The translations under genes were made by a program, and so were the position numbers. The notes beneath the pieces were generated by a model that was not told the origin of the DNA, ran no database searches, and worked only from the letters and a program-made list of their open reading frames with translations. DNA of 27,132 nucleotides from an uncultured Lachnospiraceae bacterium (lineage in GTDB: Bacteria > Bacillota > Clostridia > Lachnospirales > Lachnospiraceae): positions 14,778 through 41,909 of the forward strand of contig CAJUQB010000045.1 in NCBI GenBank assembly GCA_910588285.1, read 5' to 3'. Shown piece after piece: positions 8,404-17,501 of this stretch (its first letter is position 1; the number at the start of each line of letters is the position of its first letter).

Positions 8404-9444
8404 TTACAAATTCAATTCCAGCCCGCCAAGCTCCTCCAGGCTAGCATCGGATGCCGCAAACAGACACTGCTGCCCCTGCCACAGCTCCAGAGGCTCCCGC
8501 ACCCAGAAGGCTTCCTCCGCATCCAGGCGGGCGGCCTCCCCCTCCAAGGGCTCCAGGGCCCCGGACAGCAGAAGCTCCATGACAAGGTACAGCTCCTCCT
8601 CCTGCTCCAGGAAGGCCAGCTCCTCCTCCCCCTGCCGCCGGAACCATACGGCTCCCCGCGGGTGTGCCGTAAACATGGCATACAGAAGGCTGTATACAAG
8701 CTCTGCCTTCTGGCTGCTCCAGCCCCTTAGATCAAGGGCCACCAGCCAGCCCCCCTGCTCCTTGTGCTCCTTCTCCCACACCAGAAGCTGCTCCCGCTTG
8801 GCGGAAAGCTTCCAGTGAATCTCATTGAGGGCATCTCCAGGCCGGTATTCCCGCAGATCCCCCCGGTTCATCCGGTCATAGGCCCAGGAACGATTCCTGC
8901 CGGACAGCTCCATCAGCCCGCCCCGGGCCATCCCCGGCCTCGCCGTGACATGGATGGAATGGCGCTTTGGCAGCACCAGGCAGGAAAGGGCCTTGGGCGG
9001 CACATGGGGCAGCCAGAACAGCTGCACGTAATCAAAGACCTGAACCCATTTCAGGGACAGCGTCCAGACCCCATAGCCCAGCTGGGGCAGCAGAATCTCC
9101 TGGGGCGGGTTCACCCCACGGTCCGCCTCAAGGCTTACCCGCTTTCTGTACCGCTCCCCGGTGGTCTCATTGCGCCCCCGAATCCTAAGCCGAATCTGCC
9201 GGATTGGCAGAATCCCCCGTTTCCTGATGCAGAGAACAGGAGAAACCGTCTCTCCATCCTCCCAGAACCATTGGTTTTGCACAAAGGAAAGCGTAAGAAG
9301 GAAATTTCCCGCAAACAGCAGAAGAAACAGAAGCAGGGGCAGCAAAATCTCCACCCCCGCAAGAAAAACAAGGGCCTCGCTATCGTATAGGATTGCCATA
9401 TAGAGGGTGGTGAAAATAAGGATAAGATAGCCGATCCCTTTCAT
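8404..9444 (-). CDS. DUF58 domain protein
   Basis: A 346-residue protein with an N-terminal hydrophobic hairpin (about residues 5-52). A beta-rich middle follows, then the DUF58 signature REYRPGDALNEIHWK near residue 203, followed by a von Willebrand A-like fold (GGWLVALDLRG). Proteins of this family are almost always made beside a MoxR ATPase and often beside a transglutaminase; the trio is assumed to work together at the membrane, with unknown substrate. The start overlaps the MoxR stop by four bases (ATGA, 9441-9444), implying translational coupling. The stop at 8404 lies just upstream of the transglutaminase start. Confidence 0.88.
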   Translation of the reverse strand: MKGIGYLILIFTTLYMAILYDSEALVFLAGVEILLPLLLFLLLFAGNFLLTLSFVQNQWFWEDGETVSPVLCIRKRGILPIRQIRLRIRGRNETTGERYRKRVSLEADRGVNPPQEILLPQLGYGVWTLSLKWVQVFDYVQLFWLPHVPPKALSCLVLPKRHSIHVTARPGMARGGLMELSGRNRSWAYDRMNRGDLREYRPGDALNEIHWKLSAKREQLLVWEKEHKEQGGWLVALDLRGWSSQKAELVYSLLYAMFTAHPRGAVWFRRQGEEELAFLEQEEELYLVMELLLSGALEPLEGEAARLDAEEAFWVREPLELWQGQQCLFAASDASLEELGGLELNL

Positions 9445-10388
9445 GCCTTCCTTCCCTTTCCGCCAAGAACTGCAGGCCGCTTCACCTCCCGCAGGATGCC
9501 TGATACAAGCTCCTCCTGGGCTGCCTCATGAGCTCCCCGGCGTTTGGGCATCAGCCGGTGGCCCATCACTGCCGGGGCAATGTCCAGCACATCCGCCGGA
9601 ATCACATAATCCCGCTGCCGCAGGAAGGCCAGGGAGCGGGCCATGGCCGCCAGGCACAGGGTCCCCCGGGGGCTTAGGCCCAGGGCAATCTCCTCATGGT
9701 TCCTGGTACGGTCCGCCAGCTTTGCCACATACTCATAGACCTCATCCTTGATGTAGACAGTCTCCACCGCAGCCTTCAGCTGCTGCAGCTCCCGGGCTGT
9801 GATCACTGGCTGTACCCGTCGGCTTCTGTGCTCTCCCTTCAGGATTGCCAGCTCATCCTCCATGCTGGGATACCCCATGGTCATGCAGACCATGAAACGG
9901 TCCAGCTGGGACTCAGGCATCAGCTGGGTGCCTGCGCTGCCGAAGGGATTCTGGGTAGCAATCACCACAAAGGGATCCGGCACCGGGCGGGTGGCGCCGT
10001 CCACGGTCACCTGCCCCTCCTCCATCACCTCGAGAAGGGCTGACTGGGTCTTGGGGGACGTCCGGTTCAGCTCGTCCGCCAGAAAGATATTGCACATGAT
10101 GCTGCCCGGCTGGTACTCAAAGCTGTTGGTCTCCTTCCGGTATATGGAAAAGCCCACCAGATCCGTGGGCATCACATCCGGCGTAAACTGCACCCGCCCC
10201 GACTCCAGGGACATGGCTCTGGCCAGGGCCACCGCCAGGGTCGTTTTGCCCACACCCGGAATATCATTTAACAGGATATGGCCTCCTGCCAGAATGGCAG
10301 CCACACATTTCACAATGCATTCATCCTTGCCCAGCACTGCTTTTTTTACCTCGGCAATGACCTGCAATGCCTTCTCAAACTCATTCAT
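9441..10388 (-). CDS. MoxR-family AAA+ ATPase
   Basis: A 315-residue AAA+ ATPase of the MoxR group, chaperone-like ATPases that remodel or activate partner proteins. Walker A is PGVGKTT with Lys48, Walker B FLADELNR lies near residue 110, and the sensor-1 region is VIATQNPFGSAGTQLMPESQLDRF. The C-terminal lid contains LSPRGTLCLAAMARSLAFL. The ATG at 10388 lies inside the last codons of the ATP synthase subunit D gene (8-base overlap) and the stop overlaps the DUF58 start. The gene is therefore physically welded between the ATP synthase operon and the DUF58/transglutaminase genes. Whether this reflects function or only shared transcription is unknown. Confidence 0.93.
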   Translation of the reverse strand: MNEFEKALQVIAEVKKAVLGKDECIVKCVAAILAGGHILLNDIPGVGKTTLAVALARAMSLESGRVQFTPDVMPTDLVGFSIYRKETNSFEYQPGSIMCNIFLADELNRTSPKTQSALLEVMEEGQVTVDGATRPVPDPFVVIATQNPFGSAGTQLMPESQLDRFMVCMTMGYPSMEDELAILKGEHRSRRVQPVITARELQQLKAAVETVYIKDEVYEYVAKLADRTRNHEEIALGLSPRGTLCLAAMARSLAFLRQRDYVIPADVLDIAPAVMGHRLMPKRRGAHEAAQEELVSGILREVKRPAVLGGKGRKA

Positions 10389-11010
10389 ACCTTGATCCTC
10401 TCTGCATCCGCTTTATGACCTTCAGCCGGGTGAATTCCTCCCGCTCCTTCTCCTCCAGAGCGGCCTGAATGCTCCTGGTCAGCTGTTCATATTTTGGAAT
10501 GGTAATATTCTGCAGGGCATTGGCCCTCTTTTGGGTCTTTTTGATGTTGTGGGCCAACCGGTAGGCGGAATTCTCGATCTGGGCCAGCCGGATGGTCAGC
10601 TCCTTCACACGCTCAAATCTCTCCTTTGCCTCATCCAGGGCCATCTTCGTGCCGTAGAAATCATAGGCGACCCCGCTCTGCTCCTTCTGGTACTCCACAT
10701 GGGGAATCTCCGTGCCCATGACGCTGCGCCGCTTGATCCGGATGGATTCCTCCCTGGGGATGGTACGGCTGATGGCCTCCACCTCCCGGATCCCCATCTG
10801 GATATTGGCCTTCTCCAGGGCCTTATAGGCCCCGGTAAAGGTGCTGTTGATCTCCTTTTGGATATCGGATGCCTCGGTGATCAGCTCCATCAGCTCCCGG
10901 ATCAGGATATTCCGCTTCTTGTCCATCAGGTCAAAGCCCTGACGGGACAGGGCCAGTGAATTCTTTGCAAGAATCAGGTTTCCTTTTGTGGGAAATGCGT
11001 TCGGGTCCAT
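10381..11010 (-). CDS. atpD: V-type ATP synthase subunit D (central stalk)
   Basis: A 209-residue, mostly alpha-helical protein with the start typical of subunit D (MDPNAFPTKGNLILAKNSLA). It has long N- and C-terminal helices that form the coiled-coil rotor shaft in the A3B3 ring (C-terminal part AYRLAHNIKKTQKRANALQN). It couples catalysis to rotation of the membrane ring. A GAGGTG ribosome site precedes the ATG at 11010, ten bases after subunit B. The 3' end overlaps moxR by eight bases. Confidence 0.95.
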   Translation of the reverse strand: MDPNAFPTKGNLILAKNSLALSRQGFDLMDKKRNILIRELMELITEASDIQKEINSTFTGAYKALEKANIQMGIREVEAISRTIPREESIRIKRRSVMGTEIPHVEYQKEQSGVAYDFYGTKMALDEAKERFERVKELTIRLAQIENSAYRLAHNIKKTQKRANALQNITIPKYEQLTRSIQAALEEKEREEFTRLKVIKRMQRGSRYE

Positions 11011-11019
11011 TCACACACC

Positions 11020-12393
11020 TCACTTTTTTGCATATTTCTCCAGAATCCTGGTATCGATCCGGTCCAGCTCCTCCCTGGGCAGAATCCCGAGAAGACGCCA
11101 GCCGATATCTAAGGTTTCCTCTATGGAACGGTTCTCCCCGGCCTCCTGGGCCACAAATTCCTGCTCAAAGGCCAGCCCAAACTGCAGATATTTCTGATCC
11201 ACCTCCGAGAGCTCATCCTCGCCGATGACGCTGGCCAGATCCCTGGCCTCCCCCACCCGGGCATAGGAGGAGAACAGCTGGTTGGCCACATCCTGGTGGT
11301 CCTCCCTGGTATATTCCGCCCCGATGCCATCCTTCATCAGACGGGACAGGGACGGCAGCACATGGATGGGGGGATATACGTTCTTCTGGTGCAGGGACCG
11401 CTCCAGCACGATCTGCCCCTCGGTGATATATCCGGTCAGGTCGGGAATCGGATGGGTGATATCATCATTCGGCATGGTCAGGATGGGGATCTGGGTCACC
11501 GAGCCCCTGGCATCCTTTAAAATGCCCGCCCGCTCATACAGAGCGGCAAGCTCACTGTACAGATACCCCGGATAGCCCTTCCGGCTTGGGATCTCCCCCT
11601 TCAGGGAGGAGACCTCACGCATAGCCTCCGCAAAGGAGGTCATGTCCGTCAGGATCACCAGGATATGCATATCCTTCTCAAAGGCCAGGTATTCCGCTGC
11701 CGTCAGCGCCACCTTGGGGGTAATCAGCCGCTCCACCACCGGGTCATTGGACAGATTTAAAAACATGACCACATGGGAGCTGACACCGCTCTCCTCAAAG
11801 GTGCGCCGGAAAAACTCCGCCACGTCGTATTTGACCCCCATGGCTGCAAACACAATGGCAAATTCCTCCTGGGAGCCCTCCCCCAGGGAGGCCTGCTCCA
11901 CAATCTGGGCAGCCAGACGGTCATGGGGCAGCCCGTTTCCGGAAAAGATGGGCAGCTTCTGGCCCCGGATCAGGGTGGTAAGGCCGTCAATGGCAGAGAT
12001 CCCCGTGCGGATATAATTCCTGGGATATTCCCGCCGGCAGGGGTTCATGGGCAGGCCGTTCACATCCCGGATGCACTCTGCGGTCACCCGGCCCAGCCCG
12101 TCGATGGGCTCCCCCAGCCCGTTGAAGCTGCGCCCCAGGATATCCGGAGCCAGGCCGCTCTCCATGGGATGGCCGGTCAGCCGGGTATGGGTGTTGGACA
12201 GGGACATCTCATCCGTACTCTCAAAGACCTGGATCAGGGCCCTGTCCTCATTGATCTCAACGATGCGGCCCAGCCGTTTGTTCTTTCCTGCCACCTTAAG
12301 CTCTACGATCTCCTCATAGGAGCCGCCCCTGACCCCCTCCACGGCCACCAGAGGGCCGTTAATTTCACTTAATCCTAAATATTCGATTGACAT
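11020..12393 (-). CDS. atpB: V-type ATP synthase subunit B (regulatory nucleotide-binding subunit)
   Basis: A 457-residue non-catalytic partner of subunit A in the A3B3 head. It starts MSIEYLGLSEINGPLVAVEG. It carries the typical PCRREYPRNYIRTGISAIDG and the degenerate nucleotide loop GQKLPIFSGNGLPHDRLAAQI, which lacks a true P-loop Lys-Thr. ITHPIPDLTGYITEGQI and LPSLSRLMKDGIG follow. Length is normal for the family. An AGGAGG ribosome site lies close before the ATG, 11 bases after subunit A. Confidence 0.96.
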   Translation of the reverse strand: MSIEYLGLSEINGPLVAVEGVRGGSYEEIVELKVAGKNKRLGRIVEINEDRALIQVFESTDEMSLSNTHTRLTGHPMESGLAPDILGRSFNGLGEPIDGLGRVTAECIRDVNGLPMNPCRREYPRNYIRTGISAIDGLTTLIRGQKLPIFSGNGLPHDRLAAQIVEQASLGEGSQEEFAIVFAAMGVKYDVAEFFRRTFEESGVSSHVVMFLNLSNDPVVERLITPKVALTAAEYLAFEKDMHILVILTDMTSFAEAMREVSSLKGEIPSRKGYPGYLYSELAALYERAGILKDARGSVTQIPILTMPNDDITHPIPDLTGYITEGQIVLERSLHQKNVYPPIHVLPSLSRLMKDGIGAEYTREDHQDVANQLFSSYARVGEARDLASVIGEDELSEVDQKYLQFGLAFEQEFVAQEAGENRSIEETLDIGWRLLGILPREELDRIDTRILEKYAKK

Positions 12394-12404
12394 ATGCCCT
12401 CCTG

Positions 12405-14171
12405 TTATGCATTGGTCTCCATGATTTTCCGGTAAAATTCATCGATCATCCTGCGGTAGTCCTGGAACCGGTCCAGCTCCTGGTTGGCCACATCGTACTT
12501 GATGGCAATAATTTTCTCAAACAGATTGTCCTCCCGCAAAAGGGCCATGGGCATGTTCAGCTCAATCAGGGCCTTGCACTTCTCATAGAGGTAGAGAATG
12601 GTCTCCATCATCCGAAGCTGCTTTTCCATGGGCACATAGGTGTCCTCTGAATGGAAGGCGTTCTGCTGCAAAAAGCCCAGACGGATCACCCGGGCAATCT
12701 CCAGCACCAGCTTCTGGTCGTCCAGCAGCACATCGCTTCCGATCAGCTTCACAATCTCATTCAGCCGGCTCTCCGTGGTGAGGATATGGATGATCTGATT
12801 GCGGCAGTAGATAAAATTGGGGCCCACATGGGCGCTGTACCAGGGCGCCAGGTCATTGAGATACTCCGTGTAGCTGGTGAGCCAGTTGATGGCCGGATAA
12901 TGACGGGCATAGGCAAGGGACTTGTCCAGGGCCAGAAAGCACCGCACAAACCGCTTGGTATTCTGGGTCACCGGCTCCGAGAAATCTCCGCCCTGGGGGG
13001 AAACGGCGCCGATGATGGTAACGCTTCCGTCCGTGCCGTTTAAGTTCTCCACATAGCCAGCCCGCTCGTAGAAGGCCGACAGGCGGGAGGCCAGATAGGC
13101 CGGAAAGCCCTCCTCTGCAGGCATTTCCTCCAGGCGGCCGGAAAGTTCCCGCAGCGCTTCTGCCCACCGGGAGGTGGAATCCGCCATAATGGCCACATGA
13201 TACCCCATATCACGATAATACTCCGCCAAGGTCAGCCCGGTGTAAATGCTGGCCTCCCGGGCAGCCACCGGCATGTTGGAGGTATTGGCAATCAATGCAG
13301 TGCGGTCCATCAATAGATTGCCGGATTTGGGATCCACCAGCCGGGAAAACTCCTCCAGCACGTTGGTCATCTCATTGCCCCGCTCCCCGCAGCCAATGTA
13401 CAGGATGATATCCGCATCCGACCATTTGGCCAGCTGGTGCTGAGTCATGGTCTTGCCGGTGCCAAAGCCTCCGGGGATGGCCGCAGTCCCTCCCTTTGCA
13501 ATGGGGAACAGGGTGTCCAGGATCCGCTGGCCGGTCACCAGGGGCCGGTCCGCCGGGAAGCGGCGGTTCACGGGCCTGGGAGTCCGGATGGGCCACTGCT
13601 GGGTCATGGTCAGGGAAAGCTCCTCCCCGTTCTCCTGCCGAAGGCGGGCCAGAGGCTCTTGGATGGTGTAGCTTCCGTCCGGCACCACTGATACAATTAC
13701 GCCAGAGATCCCGGGGGGAACCATTACCCTGTGGGTGATGGCCTTTGTCTCCGGCACAGTAGCAATCACCGTTCCCGGGCCCACCGGGTCGCCCTCCTTC
13801 ACCAGGAGGGTGGTCTGCCATTTCCTGCCGGTATCCAGGGCATCCACACGAACGCCCCTGGGAATAAAGGCGCCTTCCATCTGGGCGATCTCCTTTAAGG
13901 GCCGTTCAATCCCGTCAAAAATATTGGTGAGGATCCCGGGCGCTAAGGTGACGGAAATAGGACTGCCGCAGCCCTCCACCGTCTCCCCGGGCCGAAGCCC
14001 TGTGGTCTCCTCAAATACCTGGATGGTGGTCTGCTGTTTGGTAAGGCCGATCACCTCGCCCACCAGGCGGTTCTTCCCCACATAGACCATCTCGGACATC
14101 TGAAAGCCGAAATCTCCCAGAATGGTAATGATGGGTCCGTTAATTCCATATATCGTTCCTGTTGCGCACAT
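12405..14171 (-). CDS. atpA: V-type ATP synthase subunit A (catalytic)
   Basis: The 588-residue catalytic ATPase subunit. It has the beta-barrel N-terminus (GTIYGINGPIITILGDFGF) and the large insertion domain of V/A-type A subunits (about residues 110-190). The P-loop is GGFGTGKTM with Lys240 near the GCGERGNEM catalytic Glu segment. ADSTSRWAEALRELSGRLEE and GDFSEPVTQNTKRFVR follow. All landmarks are intact and the length is normal. It is preceded by GGGAGGA and lies 17 bases after subunit E. Confidence 0.97.
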   Translation of the reverse strand: MCATGTIYGINGPIITILGDFGFQMSEMVYVGKNRLVGEVIGLTKQQTTIQVFEETTGLRPGETVEGCGSPISVTLAPGILTNIFDGIERPLKEIAQMEGAFIPRGVRVDALDTGRKWQTTLLVKEGDPVGPGTVIATVPETKAITHRVMVPPGISGVIVSVVPDGSYTIQEPLARLRQENGEELSLTMTQQWPIRTPRPVNRRFPADRPLVTGQRILDTLFPIAKGGTAAIPGGFGTGKTMTQHQLAKWSDADIILYIGCGERGNEMTNVLEEFSRLVDPKSGNLLMDRTALIANTSNMPVAAREASIYTGLTLAEYYRDMGYHVAIMADSTSRWAEALRELSGRLEEMPAEEGFPAYLASRLSAFYERAGYVENLNGTDGSVTIIGAVSPQGGDFSEPVTQNTKRFVRCFLALDKSLAYARHYPAINWLTSYTEYLNDLAPWYSAHVGPNFIYCRNQIIHILTTESRLNEIVKLIGSDVLLDDQKLVLEIARVIRLGFLQQNAFHSEDTYVPMEKQLRMMETILYLYEKCKALIELNMPMALLREDNLFEKIIAIKYDVANQELDRFQDYRRMIDEFYRKIMETNA

Positions 14172-14188
14172 TGCTTTTCGTCCTCCCG

Positions 14189-14755
14189 CTAAAAGGTGTA
14201 TGCATCCTTTTCCTGCCGAAGCCTGGTCTCAAAGGACTCGTCCATCATCACGTTCCGCCGGCGGATCACCGCCCGGATCCCGCCCCCGAAATCCTCCTCG
14301 CTGACCAGCAGTCTGCAGCCGGTTTTCTGCTCCAGGGCCTGCCTTAGGTCCGCATCCTGACGGGACAGATAGATCTCTGCCTCGGAATCCTTGGCAAAGC
14401 ATTTTGCCTGTTCGATTTTAATTTCCAGATAGTGTTCGTATTCCTTTGAGCCGCAGAATGCTGCAAGCTTCCTGGAAACCACGGCAAACAGCGCCTCCCG
14501 CTTCTCCTGCTGATGGAGGCTTAACTGCCGCTTATGCTCTGTCTGGGCCTCCGAAATCCTCCGGTTCTGCTCCCGTCTCTGCTTTCCTTCCTCAATCTGA
14601 TACCGCATATCCATCTCATCCTGCTTGTTCTTCTTATACTCTCCGAACAAACGTTCCATTGTAGCCGTATGCTCCCGCAGAATCTCCATGCTCTGCTGGT
14701 TGGCGACCTCAATGGCAGATTCATAGAACAGGTTCATCTTCTCCCGCATCTCCAT
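14189..14755 (-). CDS. atpE: V-type ATP synthase subunit E (peripheral stalk)
   Basis: A 188-residue protein with a long charged helix (about residues 1-95, for example MERLFGEYKKNKQDEMDMRY). A compact C-terminal domain with EDFGGGIRAVIRRRNVMMDE, typical of subunit E, follows. It forms the peripheral stalk with subunit G/H and holds the A3B3 head still. AGGAGG lies about 11 bases before the ATG at 14755; a second ATG two codons in is a possible start. It lies directly between subunits F and A. Confidence 0.9.
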   Translation of the reverse strand: MEMREKMNLFYESAIEVANQQSMEILREHTATMERLFGEYKKNKQDEMDMRYQIEEGKQRREQNRRISEAQTEHKRQLSLHQQEKREALFAVVSRKLAAFCGSKEYEHYLEIKIEQAKCFAKDSEAEIYLSRQDADLRQALEQKTGCRLLVSEEDFGGGIRAVIRRRNVMMDESFETRLRQEKDAYTF

Positions 14756-14774
14756 GGCAATCCCAGCCTCCTGT

Positions 14775-15083
14775 CTACAGCTTCAGCCCAATGGCCTCGC
14801 TGACATAATCCGTGATAAAATTCTCCTTGCGCCCGCCTCCGTGCCGGTCCGGAATGGCCACCAGCAGGGGCAGCCTGCGGTTCTCCTTGATCTCTGTAAA
14901 TAAATCGGGGTAATTGCGCTCCAACAGCTCCGTCACCAGTACGATCCCGATCTCGCAATCCCCAAGAGCCTCCTCCACCGCCCGGGCGACCTCCTCCCTG
15001 GTATGGGCAATGATGCCCTCCACACCGGCCAAGCGCATTCCGGTATAGGTATCCCGGTTGTCACTGATCAAAAACATCCTCAT
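14775..15083 (-). CDS. atpF: V-type ATP synthase subunit F
   Basis: A 102-residue Rossmann-like central-stalk subunit that sits on the D shaft. It starts MRMFLISDNRDTYTGMRLAG, with GIVLVTELLERNYPDL in the middle and LLVAIPDRHGG near residue 75. Size and motifs are normal for the family. GGGAGA lies a few bases before the ATG. The gene follows subunit K by 15 bases. Confidence 0.93.
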   Translation of the reverse strand: MRMFLISDNRDTYTGMRLAGVEGIIAHTREEVARAVEEALGDCEIGIVLVTELLERNYPDLFTEIKENRRLPLLVAIPDRHGGGRKENFITDYVSEAIGLKL

Positions 15084-15098
15084 GGCCTGTCTCCCGTC

Positions 15099-15515
15099 TT
15101 ATCCAAGAATGGAGAAGGAGATCAGAAGGCCATACAGTGCGATGGACTCTGCCAGGGCAACGAAGATCAGAGCCTTGCCCATGATGCCGGAATCCTCGCT
15201 CAAAGCCCCGAGAGCCGCGCTGGCTGCGCTGGCCACTGCGATTCCCGCGCCAATGCAGGACAGGCCGGTGGACAATGCCGCTGCCAGATACCGCCAGCCC
15301 TCCACGGCCACGGCTTCCGTCTCCGGGGCGGCTGCCTGCACGTTGCCTGTAAACAGCAGCACATCCGCCACCACCAGGGTGCCGAAAAAGAAAAACAGAT
15401 TGCAGGCCAGGGCAGCCTTGAACCCGCCCTCCTTCTTCTTGCTCAGCATAAATCCGCCCACGGGAAAAAGAATGCTGCTGATCAAAATCACTGCGAAAAG
15501 AACTTTTGTAATCAT
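15099..15515 (-). CDS. atpK: V-type ATP synthase subunit K (membrane rotor ring, c-like)
   Basis: A 138-residue membrane protein with four hydrophobic segments (about residues 4-24, 37-57, 74-100 and 108-136). The last two form the c-ring hairpin, with the ion-binding Glu123 in VALAESIALYG. The first two are a hairpin lacking a membrane carboxylate, so one ion site per protomer is predicted. The third helix (LSCIGAGIAVASAASAALGA) lacks the Gln often used for Na+ coordination, while the Ser after the Glu is kept, so ion choice (H+ or Na+) cannot be settled from sequence. GAGGAGG lies 8 bases before the ATG at 15515. It lies between the I and F genes. Confidence 0.9.
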   Translation of the reverse strand: MITKVLFAVILISSILFPVGGFMLSKKKEGGFKAALACNLFFFFGTLVVADVLLFTGNVQAAAPETEAVAVEGWRYLAAALSTGLSCIGAGIAVASAASAALGALSEDSGIMGKALIFVALAESIALYGLLISFSILG

Positions 15516-15550
15516 GATGATATCCTCCTCTGCTTCATTACATGATACGG

Positions 15551-17458
15551 TTATTTTTCATGGCGGCGGAAGCTCACAAAGGGCCTTCCGCTTCCCCGGT
15601 AGAACCGGCTGAACATCTCATAATATTCCAGACGGAGCACCTGAATGCCCACCACCAGGCCCTCAAGGCCCATCACCAGGAGATTCCCCAGCACCACAAT
15701 CAGCCAGTTGGTGGAGCCGGATTCAAAGCCCGACAGGGTCAGCACCACGCCCATCATGCCTGCATGGCTTAAGGCAAAGGCCCCCACACGGACAAAGGAG
15801 ATCGTGTTGGTGGCATAGCTTAGCACCACGTCAAAGCATTCCACCAAAGCTTCCACCAGGAACATGATCTTGCTGCCTGAGGGCAGGATCTCCTTTTTGC
15901 GCTCCACCAGATGGCTTAAGGGCTCCTTGAGCAGGATGGCAATCAGGGGAATCCCCACCATTGCCCCGATGACAGATACGGCCGGCAGGGAATGGCCGGT
16001 GGCAAAGAGCGCAATGCACACAGCCACAAACCCGTAGCAGACCAGCCCTGCCACACCGCTTTGGTCAAACAGGAGCCTGCCCCGTTCCCCGGAGCGGAGG
16101 GCATTGACAATATTCAAGATCATGGCAATGAGAATCAGCACCCCGCCAAAGGCAATGGCCATCATCAGCGTGGACATAATATTGTGCATGGGCTTCATCC
16201 AGATGGCTGGCAGGATCTCCTCAAAGCCGAACAGGCTTCCGTAGAGGAACCCGAAGACCGTAGACCAGATTCCCGCCAGGGCCACAATTCCCGCAAGCCG
16301 CAGGCCCCTGGCCCGGTAGAGCAGGATGCCGCCTGCCACAAGGCAGAGCCCCTGGCCCACATCCCCGAACATGATGCCGAACATCAAGGTGTAGGTGACT
16401 GCCACAAAAAAGGTGGGATCCATCTCATGATAGGCCGGGAGCCCGTACATCTCCACAAACATCTCAAAGGGCTTTAATAGCTTGGGGTTCTTCAGCCTGG
16501 TGGGCGGGCTGACGGAGAGATTCTCACCGGTGCTCTCCTCAATGCAATGGACCTTCTCATCTCCTGCAATCTCCTTCAGGAAGGAGGCGGCATCCTCGCT
16601 GGCCATCCAGCCATACAAAATGTAATATTCGCCCTTATCCTTGGAATTGGTGCAGGCCGCCAGCTTGCGGATGTCAAAATTCTCACAGTATTCCTTCAGG
16701 GACTGGCAGGCAGACAGAAGCTCCTGGCGGCGCTCCTTCAGGCTGTCCTTAAGGTGCTCCTGAAGCTGCTCCATCCACTGCTCGTTCTGCCGGACCTTCT
16801 TCAAGGCCTCCTGATAGGCATCCTCCGGCGTCCCCTCAAAGGAATCCGGAATATACAGCTGCTCAAAATGGAAGGAGGTATAGACCGCATCCACCCGCTC
16901 CGCATGAACCCTGGGAACGAAATACACGCCCCAGGCATACTGCTCATCGCTGTGGCATTCGTAAAATACCGTGTAGGCAGCCTCCTTGATATAAGCCTCC
17001 AGCTTATGGTAATAAGCCAGCGGAATACGCCCCAGCCGGAACTTGATAAAATGAAAATCCACCATCTTGTGGAATTCAAAATCCAGGTTGCGGAAGGCTG
17101 CAATCTGCTCCATGAAATTCTTGGTCTCCTGGTTCTCCTTCAGAAATTCCTCCTGCTGCTCCTTCAGCTCCTGAATCTGCCGGTGCGCCTCCTGGACAAG
17201 CTTCTGGGCCTCCCAGGGCGGAAGATCCAAAAGCACGCTGTCCGGGCTTGGCCCCAAAAGGGGCAGAAGCTCCAGGCTCTGCTGATACACCTCCCGGTAC
17301 ATGTTCGGCTCCACGAAAGCCCGGACTCCCTTGATATTCCCAAGGCTTGCCAGTGCATTTTCAAAATGAATGTCATACTTATTCAAATACAGCTTCATGA
17401 CCCGGTCGATATCATACTTCGGCCCGGTAATATGAAGCAATTCCATCTTCTCAACCAC
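15551..17458 (-). CDS. atpI: V-type ATP synthase subunit I (membrane stator, a-like)
   Basis: A 635-residue stator subunit. The N-terminal half is soluble (MEKMELLHITGPKYDIDRVM, long helices such as HRQIQELKEQQEEFLKENQE). The C-terminal half has about seven or eight membrane helices, including MFGIMFGDVGQGL and the ion-channel helix NTISFVRVGAFALSHAGMM with the essential Arg557. I set the start at the GTG at 17458: GGAGG lies 7 bases upstream and translation then begins where homology begins (VEKMELLHI). A longer reading to 17566 would run 65 bases into the subunit C gene and has no ribosome site. Confidence 0.93.
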   Translation of the reverse strand: MVEKMELLHITGPKYDIDRVMKLYLNKYDIHFENALASLGNIKGVRAFVEPNMYREVYQQSLELLPLLGPSPDSVLLDLPPWEAQKLVQEAHRQIQELKEQQEEFLKENQETKNFMEQIAAFRNLDFEFHKMVDFHFIKFRLGRIPLAYYHKLEAYIKEAAYTVFYECHSDEQYAWGVYFVPRVHAERVDAVYTSFHFEQLYIPDSFEGTPEDAYQEALKKVRQNEQWMEQLQEHLKDSLKERRQELLSACQSLKEYCENFDIRKLAACTNSKDKGEYYILYGWMASEDAASFLKEIAGDEKVHCIEESTGENLSVSPPTRLKNPKLLKPFEMFVEMYGLPAYHEMDPTFFVAVTYTLMFGIMFGDVGQGLCLVAGGILLYRARGLRLAGIVALAGIWSTVFGFLYGSLFGFEEILPAIWMKPMHNIMSTLMMAIAFGGVLILIAMILNIVNALRSGERGRLLFDQSGVAGLVCYGFVAVCIALFATGHSLPAVSVIGAMVGIPLIAILLKEPLSHLVERKKEILPSGSKIMFLVEALVECFDVVLSYATNTISFVRVGAFALSHAGMMGVVLTLSGFESGSTNWLIVVLGNLLVMGLEGLVVGIQVLRLEYYEMFSRFYRGSGRPFVSFRRHEK

Positions 17459-17501
17459 AGGAATCCCTCCGTCTGTCTTGGTACAAATGTTCGGTTCACT
17501 C

